Counted from the stretch's first letter, positions 43,501-54,600 are shown. The stretch: DNA of 64,000 bases from an uncultured SAR86 cluster bacterium (GCA_902630885.1 CACOWI010000007.1:1-64000); one strand, 5' to 3'. Numbers and translations are program-made. The notes: generated from the sequence alone by a model not told the origin.

Positions 43501-43765
43501 CATCAGATAGAAGACCAGCAGCAGATACCTTAATTGTATATGGTCCACCAGGCCTCAAACCACCTGCAAAATATTTACCAGATGAATCAGTTGTTCTGGT
43601 TACAACTGTATTGGTAGGTTCGTAAGTAATCTCAACTTGAGCTCCACTAACAGAACCATCTGCAGAAGAAACTGATCCGGTTATATCCGATGTGAGTTCT
43701 TGTGAGTTAAGGTTTGGTAAGAGAAAAATTGAGAATAGAGAGATTTTTAAAAAATTCCGTATCAT
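40574..43765 (-). CDS. Oar-like TonB-dependent receptor with carboxypeptidase-regulatory-like domain
   Basis: A 1063-residue outer-membrane receptor. After the signal peptide, residues about 22-110 form a carboxypeptidase-regulatory-like beta-sandwich (GSVSSADGSVSGAQVEI, then SGKYFAGGLRPGGPY). The plug follows (VVVTAQRV, ISIGGAHPRSNDIKVDGVS, GGIIEFVTKGGTNEFEG), then a large barrel ending in KYNF. This is the OmpA-related Oar type. The frame opens at a GTG (43777), but the ATG at 43765, with GGGG about 11 nt upstream, gives MIRNFLKISLF and a normal signal peptide. Ligand unknown; dioxygenase and NupC follow downstream. Confidence 0.93.
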   Translation of the reverse strand: MIRNFLKISLFSIFLLPNLNSQELTSDITGSVSSADGSVSGAQVEITYEPTNTVVTRTTDSSGKYFAGGLRPGGPYTIKVSAAGLLSDEVTTSLVVGETSRLSFVLNSAESVDDVVVTAQRVTADDGLGFSSTIDAQTIQDTPSITRDIKDLIKLNPLVSLDDTEEEYASISIGGAHPRSNDIKVDGVSFNDDFGLNDNGYPSQRSPINLDSIEQMSVKVAPASVEYSNFRGGIIEFVTKGGTNEFEGSVGFYDRGDQFYGDKIEGKKYTFDKEDTAESFTFGGPIIKDKAFFYFTYEESTVTNPVLYGPAGSGAANEQAITLQQVDYIRNLTKTKYGWDPLGVATTTESQQENTSLRIDWIINDSHRVTYNYKNTEGDRLRAEGSNSSFYFESASYFKGEETDTSSILLVSDWSDNLISEIYYSTKSTDTSQNSPAGQNVPNFYIDDAYGMRVYLGADIYRSANALATETDYFKGKLTYYTGDHKITAGFENTTYDIYNVFIVAQDGEWEFDSLADYEAGVASSFSANNAKSGNVDDAAAIFDYGLTSMYVMDEYTLSDRLTLTAGIRYDEYDSDDDPSLNADFKSTYGFANGGIDGASLTNIRFGVDYVIDDVSDINVTYGTYSSKLPTVWISNAYTNDGVRVSAYNSSYAPAGCNPLTSAGSGLPACVQQAITDAPLTSSKIDFIAPSFEWPDSEILNITYERDLPYDMDLSVTYLKSEQEEALYKVIDTGYPLNGDIPTVPTEVAPDGRPIYNMTGRRTYKAGLYNDCCGEREVISATLNKAFRDGDTVLSLSYTGQDNTELNGMTSSTSNSNYGKTGAIDFNNRRAMTSIYETEHRLLATLRSKHYFFGADKPTTFTLIFERKSGLPAYPTFDTFTGRTSDYKARAFGYDYNLNDDSSSLLYIPTRNDPLVCYSSSCRDEGSADALAREEAVLNLLYNVFGLEGKAGQIADRGSMRFPWQSSLDFKVTQILPGFRGDDEFVITLGIENLLNLIDDDKGVIRYGYYSGRIPVIDLKIIDGSRYDYSRNAFRYSFDNPYNMSLSATQSVWRAQLGIKYNF

Positions 43766-43882
43766 AATAAAACACACCCCTATATGTGATAATTAAGTTA
43801 TACAGATAATATATATCAAAATTCCAATAAGGACTATTAGATTTTTGTAAATTTTTTGTGAAGTTTAAATTAATACCTAATT

Positions 43883-44842
43883 TCAATATTTGTAAGATAT
43901 CGAATTAAGGTTAGCGCCATTGATATCTTTTATTTTTATTTGAATGATATTTTCAAAAATTTCTAAAACACTATAGTTTTCTTGTGGATATGTTTCACCA
44001 ATTAGGTACTTATCAATCTCATCAAAGGATGATCCTGGTTTATTCATTGAGGAAGATGTTACTTCTAATATTCCGTTTTTCCTATATATCCCCGCACGAT
44101 GCCTATCACCTGAAAATAGAATTGTTTTATCACTAAATTTATCAATAAGATTAAGAAGTTTATATCTTTCATTTGGAAAGTTACTCCATTTCTCAAATCG
44201 ATGATCTTCAGCAATAATTTGTATAGAACTAAAAATAAATAAAAAATCAAAATCATCATTAAGCTCATTCTCAAACCAAATCCATTGATCATTACCTAAA
44301 ATCGTTGCATCAGGTTCAATGTTTTCAATATAGTTACTTTTTGCACCCTTTAATTTTGATCTAAAAAATCTTGTATCAAGAAAGATAAATTTAAATTTTT
44401 TATCGAAAAAAACTTCATTTTTTGAGAAATATATTCCATCACGTTTTGATCTATCATCATCTTTTGATATTTCCCAAAAATCTAAATAGAGTTTTTGAGC
44501 TTGTCTCTTAAATCTATAATCGGCACCGCCATCATTTTTTCCAAAGTCATGATCATCCCAAATCGAAAAAATGTAGATATCACTTAAAAAATCTGGCAAA
44601 ACTTTTTTTTGTTTATCATAAGCATTTTTCATTTTTCTCAGTGATCCACTAGGAGTATCTCCGTAAACGTTATCACCTAAAAAAATAAAATAATTTAAGT
44701 CTTCCTTTTGGATAGATTGCCATATGGGCTGAGGATAATCTTGATCAAGGCATGATCCGAGACCAATCTTTATTGATTCTGCATGAATAACGTTCGCACT
44801 AAGGACTAAAAATAAAAAAAAGCTTAAAAAATTTTTTTTCAA
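43883..44842 (-). CDS. PhoD-like secreted metallophosphatase
   Basis: A 319-residue protein with a signal peptide (about 1-21), probably periplasmic. Metal-site motifs of alkaline phosphatase D-like enzymes are seen: LGSCLDQ near 28-34, FLGDNVYGD near 54-62, IWDDHDFG near 93-100 and LFSGDRHRAG near 242-251. It hydrolyses phosphate mono- or diesters, supplying phosphate. Shorter than classical PhoD because the N-terminal extra domain is absent. Overlaps the serS stop by 4 bp, so it is the last gene of the ftsK run. Confidence 0.88.
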   Translation of the reverse strand: MKKNFLSFFLFLVLSANVIHAESIKIGLGSCLDQDYPQPIWQSIQKEDLNYFIFLGDNVYGDTPSGSLRKMKNAYDKQKKVLPDFLSDIYIFSIWDDHDFGKNDGGADYRFKRQAQKLYLDFWEISKDDDRSKRDGIYFSKNEVFFDKKFKFIFLDTRFFRSKLKGAKSNYIENIEPDATILGNDQWIWFENELNDDFDFLFIFSSIQIIAEDHRFEKWSNFPNERYKLLNLIDKFSDKTILFSGDRHRAGIYRKNGILEVTSSSMNKPGSSFDEIDKYLIGETYPQENYSVLEIFENIIQIKIKDINGANLNSISYKY

Positions 44843-46086
44843 TTTACTTTTATTTCATTTGATCCAAAATATTGCTCGAGACAACTTGGAATATTGATAG
44901 TATCTTTACCATCAAAATTATTTTCTATTAAGGCAATTAAGCATCTGCCGACTGCAAGTCCTGATCCATTAATTGTATGGACAAAATTATTTCCATCCTT
45001 GGATTTATATTTAATATTCGATCTCCTAGCTTGGAAGTCTGTAAAATTTGAACAAGATGAAATCTCTCTATACTTATTTTGACTTGGCATCCAAACTTCA
45101 ATATCGAATGTTTTTGCAGAGGAAAAACCTAGATCACCAGAACAAAGTTCAACTATTTGATAAGGAAGTTCTAATTTATTAAGAATTTCACAAGCATTGT
45201 TAAGAAGAGTTTCAAGACAATTCATTGAATCACTTGGATGTGTAATTTGTACAAGTTCAATTTTTTCAAACTGATGTTGTCTTATAAGACCTCTTGTATC
45301 TTTTCCATAACTGCCTGCCTCTGATCTAAAGCATGGAGTATGAGATGTAACCTTTACAGGTAAGTCTTTTTCATTAAGAAATTCATCTCTAAATAAATTA
45401 GTCAAGGGAACTTCAGCAGTAGGAATAAGGTATAGTTTGTCTGAGGCCTTAAATAGATCTTCTTCAAATTTAGGTAATTGGCCGGTTCCAGTTAATGATT
45501 CTTCGTTTGCCATAAACGGAACATAATATTCTTTATAGCCATTATTGATGGCGCAATCGATCATGAAGGATATTAACGAGCGCTGCAGTTTAGCTAAATC
45601 TCCTTTCAAAACAGCAAATCTTGATCCAGATAATTTTGCAGCTAATTCGGTATCTATTTTTTTTGTAATCTCTAAATGATCTTGAGTGTTATTAGTTTTA
45701 ATTTCACCATGTTGACTTATAACTTTATTATCTTCTTCAGATGATCCTATTGGAACAGAATCATCTGGAATGTTTGGCATATCTAACAACAAACTATTTA
45801 ACTTGCTTAAGACTTCTTGAAGGTCAGCATCTTTGTTCTCTAAATCAGAATTTTTTTCATCTATAATCTTTTTTAAATCTGAAGTATCTTTACCTGAAGC
45901 TTTTAGCTTTCCAAATTCTGACGAGAGTTGTTTTCTTTCAGCTTGAAGACCTTCTACATCAACTTGAAGCTCTTTCCTTGAATCATCTAAAGATTTAAAA
46001 GAAGATTCATCTAGATCATATCCTCGCTTTTTTAACGCAATTTTTATGTCTTCTAAATTATCTCTTAATTTTTTAATGTCTATCAT
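44839..46086 (-). CDS. serS: Seryl-tRNA synthetase
   Basis: Class II synthetase that charges tRNA-Ser (one isoacceptor gene is at 12217) and tRNA-Sec. The 415 residues comprise the N-terminal coiled-coil arm that grips the long variable arm (about 1-105), motif 2 (CFRSEAGSYGKDTRGL near 251-266) and motif 3 (NGSGLAVGRCLIALIEN near 370-386). Its ATG overlaps the fluC stop by one base. Confidence 0.97.
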   Translation of the reverse strand: MIDIKKLRDNLEDIKIALKKRGYDLDESSFKSLDDSRKELQVDVEGLQAERKQLSSEFGKLKASGKDTSDLKKIIDEKNSDLENKDADLQEVLSKLNSLLLDMPNIPDDSVPIGSSEEDNKVISQHGEIKTNNTQDHLEITKKIDTELAAKLSGSRFAVLKGDLAKLQRSLISFMIDCAINNGYKEYYVPFMANEESLTGTGQLPKFEEDLFKASDKLYLIPTAEVPLTNLFRDEFLNEKDLPVKVTSHTPCFRSEAGSYGKDTRGLIRQHQFEKIELVQITHPSDSMNCLETLLNNACEILNKLELPYQIVELCSGDLGFSSAKTFDIEVWMPSQNKYREISSCSNFTDFQARRSNIKYKSKDGNNFVHTINGSGLAVGRCLIALIENNFDGKDTINIPSCLEQYFGSNEIKVN

Positions 46087-46445
46087 TATCTAGCTATTGT
46101 TGTCCCAATATATGTAGCAGCAATAGTGATTACTACAGTAAACATTATATATGAAAGCGCATGAATTAAATTTGTATTAGCTATCATAATGGTCTGATAT
46201 GTAAGAGCGGACATAGTTGTAAAAGATCCTAAAAAACCAATGATAAAGAAGTAATATGTTGTATTTTTTTCTGGCATTGATGTTCCAATTATTAAGCCAA
46301 TTAGAAAACATCCTACAATGTTTACCAAAAGAACAGAGTATGATGCGGAGTTATTTAAATACCTTTCAAGTAACTCATTAATACCGAATCTTGATACTGC
46401 TCCAAGCGCCCCGCCAAATCCAACAAAAAAAATTTTACTTATCAT
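46086..46445 (-). CDS. crcB: Fluoride channel FluC (CrcB)
   Basis: A 119-residue, four-helix membrane protein that forms dual-topology dimers and exports fluoride. Marks are GFGGALGAVSRFGINE near 8-23, NIVGCFLIGLIIG near 42-54, and GFLGSFTTMSALTYQT near 69-84, which carries the phenylalanine/threonine fluoride track. It stands between lolA and serS, where many gammaproteobacteria have rarA. Overlaps lolA by 11 bp. Confidence 0.93.
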   Translation of the reverse strand: MISKIFFVGFGGALGAVSRFGINELLERYLNNSASYSVLLVNIVGCFLIGLIIGTSMPEKNTTYYFFIIGFLGSFTTMSALTYQTIMIANTNLIHALSYIMFTVVITIAATYIGTTIAR

Positions 46446-46935
46446 TTTGCTTAGAAAAATTTATTAAATTATCTACATTCAAATTATCTTTATATTTTAT
46501 TTGTAATTCATCATTATTCAGAAATTCAAAATAGTAAGTTTTATCATCATCAATTAGTTTTAAATTTTTACTGTTAATTTGTTCCAAATTCAATAGCTCT
46601 TTGTCAAATCCGTTTTTAATAAAATTTAATAGATTGTTTGAAATGTCTTTATTTTCGATAAATCTTTTTTGATTAAATTCTAAGTCATGAATTTCAACTC
46701 CATTTTTATTTATTAAATAAATTTCTTTGAATGGAGATGTAATCTCTATCTTTATGTTATTGTTTAGATCTCTATAAAAAGTTCCATAAGATTTATCAAA
46801 ACTATTATTTGCACTATTAAAACTTGTTTGAGTGAATTCTAAATTATTTTTAAAGAATCCATTTAAGAGATCTGTTGGATTTGCCGAAATAGTAAAACTT
46901 ACTAGTAATAGGAAATGTATATATATAAATTTCAA
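46435..46935 (-). CDS. lolA: Outer-membrane lipoprotein carrier LolA
   Basis: A 166-residue periplasmic chaperone, somewhat short for LolA (about 180 mature in E. coli). A signal peptide covers residues 1-18. The body shows the family pattern: FTQTSF near 34-39, GTFYRDLNNNIKIEITSPFKEIYLINKNGVEIHD near 51-84, and so on (given by position, not as one motif). The sequence is diverged, but its place directly after ftsK (1 bp) is the classical ftsK-lolA order and supports the call. Works with LolC, encoded at the window start. Confidence 0.88.
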   Translation of the reverse strand: MKFIYIHFLLLVSFTISANPTDLLNGFFKNNLEFTQTSFNSANNSFDKSYGTFYRDLNNNIKIEITSPFKEIYLINKNGVEIHDLEFNQKRFIENKDISNNLLNFIKNGFDKELLNLEQINSKNLKLIDDDKTYYFEFLNNDELQIKYKDNLNVDNLINFSKQNDK

Positions 46936-46936
46936 T

Positions 46937-49237
46937 TTAATCTCTTTTAGGGACTAAAACTTCTCTTGAGCCATTTGAACTCATTTCTGACACAAGTCCT
47001 GCCTCCTCCATAGTCTCAATGAGTCTTGCTGCTCTGTTATAGCCAATTCTTAATTTTCTTTGAACAGCAGATATTGATGCTCTTCTTGATTCTATAACAA
47101 AACTTACAGCCTCATCATATAACTCATCTTGATCCTCTGAGTTACCTATATCGGTACCGGTCCATCCTGGTATTGGTCCTGTATCTTGACTAGATGAAGT
47201 TATTTCATCTACATAATTTGGTTCTGCCCTTGATTTCCAGTCATTAACAACTCTATGAACTTCATCATCTCCAACGAAGGCTCCATGAACTCTTACGGGT
47301 ACACCAACGCCTGGAGGTAAATAAAGCATATCTCCATATCCAAGCAATTGTTCTGCTCCGCCTTGATCTAAAATTGTTCTAGAATCAATTTTTGTAGAAA
47401 CTTGAAAACCAATTCTTGTGGGTATGTTAGCTTTAATAAGTCCTGTTATGACATCTACCGATGGTCTCTGAGTTGCTAATATAAGGTGAATTCCTGCTGC
47501 TCTTGCTTTTTGAGCAATTCTTGCAATTAAATGTTCAACTTTTTTGCCTACCAACATCATCATATCTGCAAATTCGTCAACAACAACAACTATAGATGGA
47601 AGTACTTCAAGATATTCATCTTCATCTTCCTTTAAAGGATTAAGGATTTGTTTTCCATTTTTCTCAGCATCTTGAATTTTTTTGTTATATCCTGCTAAAT
47701 TTCTTACTCCCATCATTGACATTAATTTATATCTTCTATCCATTTCAGCTACACACCATCTAAGGCCATTCGATGCATCTGTCATATCAGTTATTACTGG
47801 TGTAAGGAGGTGAGGTATGCCGTCGTATACAGCTAATTCCAACATTTTTGGATCAACTAATATTAATCTCACTTCATCAGGATCAGATTTAAATAATAAA
47901 CTCAATAACATAGCATTAAGTCCAACCGACTTTCCTGATCCTGTTGTCCCTGCAACTAACAAATGTGGCATTTTCGCTAAATCTACAACAATTGGATTAC
48001 CAGAAATATCCTGACCAAGTGCAACACTAAGATTTGAGGGAGAGGATTTGAAAGCCTTAGAAGAAAGTATTTCGGTAAGCCTTACCATCTTTCTATTATT
48101 ATTTGGAATCTCGATACCAACGTATGATTTACCCTCAATGACCTCAACAACTCTGACGCTACTAACGGATAGTGATCTTGCGATATCTTGAGCTATATTT
48201 GTAATTTTGCTTGCTTTTGTTCCTGGAGCTGGTTGAATTTCGAATCGAGTTACTACTGGACCAGGTAAAACTGATTCAACGGTGGCTTCAATACCAAATT
48301 CTTCAAGTTTAGCCTCAAGAAGTTCTGCAATTTGATTTAATTCGCTCTCGGTTAAGGAGCTGCCGTCATCTAGAGCTCTGTCAAGCAGTTCAGTGCTTGG
48401 CATAATAGCTTTTTCTTTTGTATCTTCTTTATCGTTATCTATATTTACTTTTGGTACTTCTTTTAATGGTGATTCATTGTTAATGGGCAAATCACCTTGT
48501 TTAAGATCTTGTTTAGTATCCTCAGTATGTTTTTCTTTTATTTGGGGTTCTTTTGAAATTTTAGGCTTTGATGAGGGCTTAACTTTATTATCATTTCCAA
48601 TTTGCATTGTGGTAACAATTTTTTTTACTTTTACAAAAAAAAGAGTTGCTAAATTTTTTAGACTTTGTGTAAATTTTAATGAAAGTTGAAGGCTAAATTT
48701 ACCAGAGATGATTAATAGCTCTCCTGTCTTATCAAGAGTTTTTAACCAAGAAAAATTAAAAGCTAATGAGGTTGCAGGTATTAACAATATAACAAGAAAA
48801 ATCAATGATCCTATGTCACCTATCGAGGAGGACAATGTGGTAATTATTTCTTTACCAATTAAACCTCCAAAGCTATCAAGAAAATAAAAATATCCAATTG
48901 AACAAAAACAAATTAATAAAAGTATTGAGCTAAGCAGTCTTACTATGGATTTGTTAAAAGAAGAGTATGGGTCCTCATAAAATAATATTTCAATAGCCCA
49001 AACACTACCAATAAGAAGAACTAAATATCCACCGAAACCAAATATTACGAATAAAAAATCTGATATTTTAGCTCCAAGTGGACCACCCAAATTATTTATT
49101 GTTTCATTTGAATTTTTATTAAAAAATCCAGAGTCAGAAATGTCATAAGAGACAAGTGAAATAAATATATATAATGAAAATGCAATCAGAAAAAAGCTTA
49201 AAAAATTTGAAAGAGTATTTTTTATATATGGAGGCAT
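46937..49237 (-). CDS. ftsK: DNA translocase FtsK
   Basis: A 766-residue divisome translocase that moves chromosome ends to the septum and activates XerCD at dif. Four N-terminal helices (about 12-30, 55-85, 98-118, 138-160), a short charged linker (about 205-290, far shorter than in E. coli), then the motor: Walker A GTTGSGKS at 430-437, Walker [11 protein letters not shown] around 554, and a C-terminal gamma winged helix (last ~65 residues, [19 protein letters not shown] onward). It heads the run ftsK-lolA-crcB-serS-phoD-like. No Shine-Dalgarno precedes the ATG. Confidence 0.97.
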   Translation of the reverse strand: MPPYIKNTLSNFLSFFLIAFSLYIFISLVSYDISDSGFFNKNSNETINNLGGPLGAKISDFLFVIFGFGGYLVLLIGSVWAIEILFYEDPYSSFNKSIVRLLSSILLLICFCSIGYFYFLDSFGGLIGKEIITTLSSSIGDIGSLIFLVILLIPATSLAFNFSWLKTLDKTGELLIISGKFSLQLSLKFTQSLKNLATLFFVKVKKIVTTMQIGNDNKVKPSSKPKISKEPQIKEKHTEDTKQDLKQGDLPINNESPLKEVPKVNIDNDKEDTKEKAIMPSTELLDRALDDGSSLTESELNQIAELLEAKLEEFGIEATVESVLPGPVVTRFEIQPAPGTKASKITNIAQDIARSLSVSSVRVVEVIEGKSYVGIEIPNNNRKMVRLTEILSSKAFKSSPSNLSVALGQDISGNPIVVDLAKMPHLLVAGTTGSGKSVGLNAMLLSLLFKSDPDEVRLILVDPKMLELAVYDGIPHLLTPVITDMTDASNGLRWCVAEMDRRYKLMSMMGVRNLAGYNKKIQDAEKNGKQILNPLKEDEDEYLEVLPSIVVVVDEFADMMMLVGKKVEHLIARIAQKARAAGIHLILATQRPSVDVITGLIKANIPTRIGFQVSTKIDSRTILDQGGAEQLLGYGDMLYLPPGVGVPVRVHGAFVGDDEVHRVVNDWKSRAEPNYVDEITSSSQDTGPIPGWTGTDIGNSEDQDELYDEAVSFVIESRRASISAVQRKLRIGYNRAARLIETMEEAGLVSEMSSNGSREVLVPKRD

Positions 49238-49275
49238 TTAAGTGTATCTAATTATTAGTCTAATTATAGGCATAA

Positions 49276-50253
<978 letters not shown>

Positions 50254-50254
50254 T

Positions 50255-51238
50255 ATGAAATTTAAAGGCTATCTTGTTAGAGAAAAAGATGGAGTTTTTA
50301 GTGGTTCAATAGAAGATATTGATTCGCCAAAACTTGAAGAAGGACGAGTATTAATTAAGGTACATTATTCATCTTTGAATTATAAAGATGCGCTGGCTGC
50401 GTCAGGAGCAAAAGGTGTAGCATCATCGTATCCGTTTGTACCTGGGATAGATATTGCTGGAGAAATAATTGAATCATCTACTTCAGATTTTTCTAATGGC
50501 GACAAAGTTATTGCAACTGGATATAAAATTGGAATGTCAGAATTTGGAGGTTTTGGAGAAATTGTTCATCTTCCAAGCGAATGGGTAATTAAAATGCCAT
50601 CAAATTTAGATTATATAAAATCAATGTCTTATGGAACTGCTGGTATCACAGCAGCAGCTTGTATAAAAAAAATTGTTGATGGTGGTTGTTCAAATAAACT
50701 TCCAGCTCTTGTATCTGGTTCGACTGGTGGTGTTGGATCTATAGCGGTAGGTATTCTTGCAAAAATTGGATATGAAGTTCATGCAATTTCGGGAAAATCC
50801 TCACAAGTTGATACTCTTAAAATGATGGGAGCTAATGAAATATTAGATAGAAATGAATATATGTCAGATCCTATTAAGCCCATGGATAAAGCTCAATACT
50901 CTGCAGCGGTAGATACTGTTGGTGGTGATGTTTTATCTAAAATGCTAACTATGATTGCAAACCATGGTGTTGTTTCATGCTGTGGAAATGTTGCTGGACC
51001 AAAATTCTCTTCATCTGTATTTCCTTTTATATTGAGAGGAATTCAGTTATGTGGAATTGATTCGGCAGAATCGTCTTTAGAACTAAAAAAAGAATTATGG
51101 GAGTTATTATCGAACAAATGGTCTTTAGATCTTTCAAATCAAACAAAGATTGTTAAAATTTCTGAAGTTGGGAAAGAGATTGATAAAATTCTCAAAGGTG
51201 ATCAAATTGGCAGAGTGGTTATAAAACATGGAGATTAA
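50255..51238 (+). CDS. acuI: Acryloyl-CoA reductase, AcuI/YhdH family
   Basis: A 328-residue zinc-free MDR oxidoreductase that reduces acryloyl-CoA to propionyl-CoA with NADPH, which removes the toxic acrylate product of DMSP breakdown. Marks of AcuI/YhdH: YSSLNYKDALAA near 39-50, YPFVPGIDIAG near 59-69, YGTAGITAAACI near 128-139, and SGSTGGVGSIAVG near 157-169 (NADPH loop). The frame opens 10 codons earlier inside trxB; the ATG at 50255, 1 bp after the trxB stop, begins MKFKGYLV and matches the family start. Confidence 0.9.
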   Translation: MKFKGYLVREKDGVFSGSIEDIDSPKLEEGRVLIKVHYSSLNYKDALAASGAKGVASSYPFVPGIDIAGEIIESSTSDFSNGDKVIATGYKIGMSEFGGFGEIVHLPSEWVIKMPSNLDYIKSMSYGTAGITAAACIKKIVDGGCSNKLPALVSGSTGGVGSIAVGILAKIGYEVHAISGKSSQVDTLKMMGANEILDRNEYMSDPIKPMDKAQYSAAVDTVGGDVLSKMLTMIANHGVVSCCGNVAGPKFSSSVFPFILRGIQLCGIDSAESSLELKKELWELLSNKWSLDLSNQTKIVKISEVGKEIDKILKGDQIGRVVIKHGD

Positions 51239-51240
51239 AT

Positions 51241-51372
51241 ATGAAAGATGATTACGAAGACTTTTATGAGTCAGAAGAAGCAAATCTAGATAGTAAAAGC
51301 GATGCTAAGGTTATTTTCTTTCTTATTATTGTTGCTGTTATTGCAGTGACTTATTGGGTGGCAGCTCAATAA
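51241..51372 (+). CDS. Small single-pass membrane protein (43 aa)
   Basis: An acidic N-terminal half (KDDYEDFYESEEAN) is followed by one helix (about 24-41, VIFFLIIVAVIAVTYWV). GGAG overlapping the end of acuI is 8 nt before the ATG, a good ribosome-binding site, and the start is 2 nt after the acuI stop, so expression is very likely. Function unknown. Confidence 0.7.
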   Translation: MKDDYEDFYESEEANLDSKSDAKVIFFLIIVAVIAVTYWVAAQ

Positions 51373-51373
51373 A

Positions 51374-52144
51374 CTATCTTGGCTTCATCCTCATACCTGA
51401 GTCCAATCTAATTGTCTCACCATTAAGGTAGGTATTTTCAACAATATGAACTGCTAAATCTGCAAATTCATTAGGTTGCCCAAATCTGTGAGGAAATTGA
51501 GTGGATTCTAATAGTGGATCTCTCACTTTATCGGGAGCCAATTGCATAAGAGGTGTATCAAAAATTCCTGGCGCAATAGTACACACTCTAATAGAGTGTC
51601 TTGCCAAGTCTCTTGCAGCAGTTATAGTTAATCCAATTACACCAGCTTTTGATGCACTGTATGCTGATTGTCCAATTTGACCCTCTATACCAGCAATAGA
51701 TGCTGTATTAATGATTACGCCCTTTTCACCCTTATCATCTGGATCATTTTTATCCATTAATTCTGCGGCTATTCTCATTACATTAAAAGTACCAACAAGA
51801 TTTAAATTAACTATAAATTGGAAAGCGTCCAAGGGATGTGGCGCCTCTTTTCCTAGTATTCTTCCAGGGTATCCAGTACCAGCACAATTAACGGCAATAT
51901 GAAGACCTCCAAAATTTTCTTTTATTTTATTTACTGCCTCAACTACAGGATCTTCTTTCATGATATCAGTGGAGATAAACATAACTTTATCCTCACCTAA
52001 AGTTTTTATTATCTCTGAGGCCTTTTCTTCATTTATATCTAATATTACTGCTTTTGCACCTTTGTCTACATAAGCCTCAACGGTTGCTTGACCCAATCCA
52101 GATGCCCCACCTGTTACTAACGCTACTTTATTATTAAGATCCAT
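51374..52144 (-). CDS. SDR dehydrogenase, 3-hydroxyacyl-CoA dehydrogenase type-2 (HSD10)-like
   Basis: A 256-residue NAD-dependent short-chain dehydrogenase with TGGASGLG at 11-18, NCAG at 86-89, Ser149, Tyr162 and Lys166 (AYSASKAG). GIFDTPLMQLAPDKV near 193-207 and the FPHRFGQPNEFADL stretch closely resemble mitochondrial HSD17B10, which oxidises 3-hydroxyacyl-CoAs in fatty-acid and branched-chain amino-acid breakdown. All catalytic residues are intact, unlike the SDR at 2231. It faces the small membrane-protein gene tail to tail with a 1-bp gap. Confidence 0.9.
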   Translation of the reverse strand: MDLNNKVALVTGGASGLGQATVEAYVDKGAKAVILDINEEKASEIIKTLGEDKVMFISTDIMKEDPVVEAVNKIKENFGGLHIAVNCAGTGYPGRILGKEAPHPLDAFQFIVNLNLVGTFNVMRIAAELMDKNDPDDKGEKGVIINTASIAGIEGQIGQSAYSASKAGVIGLTITAARDLARHSIRVCTIAPGIFDTPLMQLAPDKVRDPLLESTQFPHRFGQPNEFADLAVHIVENTYLNGETIRLDSGMRMKPR

Positions 52145-52208
52145 GTGTTCTCCTAAAATTACATCAAAATTATAACTTTTTTTTTATAAAAAATAATAAT
52201 TCTATTAT

Positions 52209-52224
52209 TGGCACATAAATTGCA
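52209..52224 (+). promoter_or_regulatory. Sigma-54 promoter upstream of the TorF-glnK-amt run
   Basis: TGGCACATAAATTGCA matches the -24/-12 consensus: the GG and GC pairs are exactly 10 nt apart, and TGGCAC and TTGCA are both complete. Transcription would start about 12 nt downstream, leaving a roughly 25-nt leader with AAGGAG before the ATG at 52260. It implies RpoN with a nitrogen-responsive activator. Confidence 0.85.
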
Positions 52225-52259
52225 TAAGTATTAGTAAGTATATTTAAAAGGAGATTTAA

Positions 52260-53194
<935 letters not shown>

Positions 53195-53207
53195 ATAAGG
53201 AGAAAAT

Positions 53208-54470
53208 ATGGAAGAAATTAAATTTGCATTAGATACATTTTATGCCGTTATTGCAGGTGCATTAGTTATGTGGATGGCGGCAGGATTTACTATGCTTGAA
53301 GCTGGTCTAGTTCAAAAGAAAGATGTATCTGAAATTGTTACTAAAAACCTAGGGTTATATTCAATAGCATGTATTATGTACTTGATTTGCGGGTTTGCCC
53401 TTATGTATTCAGGTAGCAGTTCGTTTTTTGGACTATTTCCTGGCATTGATACCTCATGGGGTCTATCAACTTCTACTGAAGCAGATCCTATTATGTATGG
53501 AGCAGAAGGCTCAATATCAGATGGTGATTTTGTTGGTTACTATTCTCATCAAGCTGACTTCTTTTTCCAAGTAGTTTTTGTTGCTACTGCGATGTCAATT
53601 GTTTCAGGAGCAGTTGCTGGAAGAATGAGATTACTGCCTTTCTTTTTATTTGCTGTTGTATTAACTGGTTTTATTTATCCTACTCAAGGTTTTTGGAACT
53701 GGGGTGGTGGATTTGAAGGAATGGGTATTTCATATTCCGACTATGCTGGTTCAGGTACTGTACACTTATGTGGTGCCGCAGCTGCTTTAGCTGTAGTAAC
53801 CGTCTTAGGACCTAGAAAAGGTAAATACAATTATGATGGTTCTGTTAACCCAATGCCTGGATCAAACATACCGATGGCTGCACTTGGTGCATGGATCTTA
53901 TGGTTGGGTTGGTTCGGATTTAATGGTGGTTCAGAATTAAAAGTTTCTGAAGTTAGTAGTGCTACTGCAGTAAGCCAAGTATTTTTAAATACAAATATGG
54001 CTGCAGCTGGAGGTGTTGTAGCAGCTTTGTTACTAAGTCTTGGTTTAACTGGCAAAATGGATGTAACTATGGCTATCAATGGCGCTATTGCAGGTTTAGT
54101 TTCAATTACTGCTGATCCTCTAAGTCCAAGTGGCGGAACATCCGTTATCGTCGGAGCGATTGGAGGAATAATAGTTTACTTCTCTATTTTATTTTTAGAG
54201 AAAAGAGGAATCGATGACCCTGTAGGCGCTATATCTGCTCACGGTGTTGTGGGTATTTATGGTGTTCTTGTAGTAAGTTTAACTGGTGGAGCTGATTTCC
54301 TTGGCCAACTTACTGGTGTTGTTATGATTGCTGCATTTACATATGTTGCTAGCTACGGTGTAGTTAAGTTAATTGATAGGATTATGCCAATTAGAGCAAC
54401 TGATGAAGAACAAGATCTAGGTCTAGATGTTACAGAGATAGGCATAGAAGCTTATCCAGAGTTTAAATAA
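53208..54470 (+). CDS. amt: Ammonium transporter (Amt), P-II-linked
   Basis: A 420-residue, eleven-helix channel for ammonium without a cleavable signal peptide. The pore twin histidines are His186 (GTVHLCGAAAAL) and His345 (SAHGVVGIYG). AGFTMLEAGLVQKKDV near 25-40 and WNWGGG near 163-168 are family marks. A TAAGGAG sequence just before the ATG is a strong ribosome-binding site. It shares the sigma-54 promoter with torF and glnK. It differs clearly from the second Amt, which suggests separate origins rather than recent duplication. Confidence 0.95.
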   Translation: MEEIKFALDTFYAVIAGALVMWMAAGFTMLEAGLVQKKDVSEIVTKNLGLYSIACIMYLICGFALMYSGSSSFFGLFPGIDTSWGLSTSTEADPIMYGAEGSISDGDFVGYYSHQADFFFQVVFVATAMSIVSGAVAGRMRLLPFFLFAVVLTGFIYPTQGFWNWGGGFEGMGISYSDYAGSGTVHLCGAAAALAVVTVLGPRKGKYNYDGSVNPMPGSNIPMAALGAWILWLGWFGFNGGSELKVSEVSSATAVSQVFLNTNMAAAGGVVAALLLSLGLTGKMDVTMAINGAIAGLVSITADPLSPSGGTSVIVGAIGGIIVYFSILFLEKRGIDDPVGAISAHGVVGIYGVLVVSLTGGADFLGQLTGVVMIAAFTYVASYGVVKLIDRIMPIRATDEEQDLGLDVTEIGIEAYPEFK

Positions 54471-54530
54471 TTTAATTGTAATGACGTTCATAGTGCTCCC
54501 CCAATAACTAAGTCATAACATTAAATTTTT

Positions 54531-54567
54531 AGAGAAGGGTTACAAAAGTAGCTCTTCTCTTTTTTTT
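54531..54567 (+). terminator. Terminator after the first amt gene
   Basis: AGAGAAG (54531-54537) pairs with CTTCTCT (54554-54560), followed by a run of seven T. The T run ends at the first base of the NtrC-like palindrome, so the terminator and the next promoter's activator site are packed together. Confidence 0.75.
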
Positions 54568-54583
54568 GCACAAATATCGTGCA
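54567..54583. promoter_or_regulatory. NtrC-like binding palindrome
   Basis: TGCAC-AAATATC-GTGCA is a 17-bp inverted repeat with flanking T/A extending it to 19 bp. Known NtrC sites have the same length and TGCAC...GTGCA ends. Its centre is about 50 nt upstream of the expected start of the sigma-54 promoter at 54601, closer than classical enhancer sites but on the right side. Confidence 0.65.
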
Positions 54584-54600
54584 AATAACTATTTTTATAT

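Noticed and set aside
43766..43777. GTG start for the Oar-like receptor
   Set aside because: The ATG at 43765 has a G-rich ribosome-binding site at the right distance and a better signal peptide.
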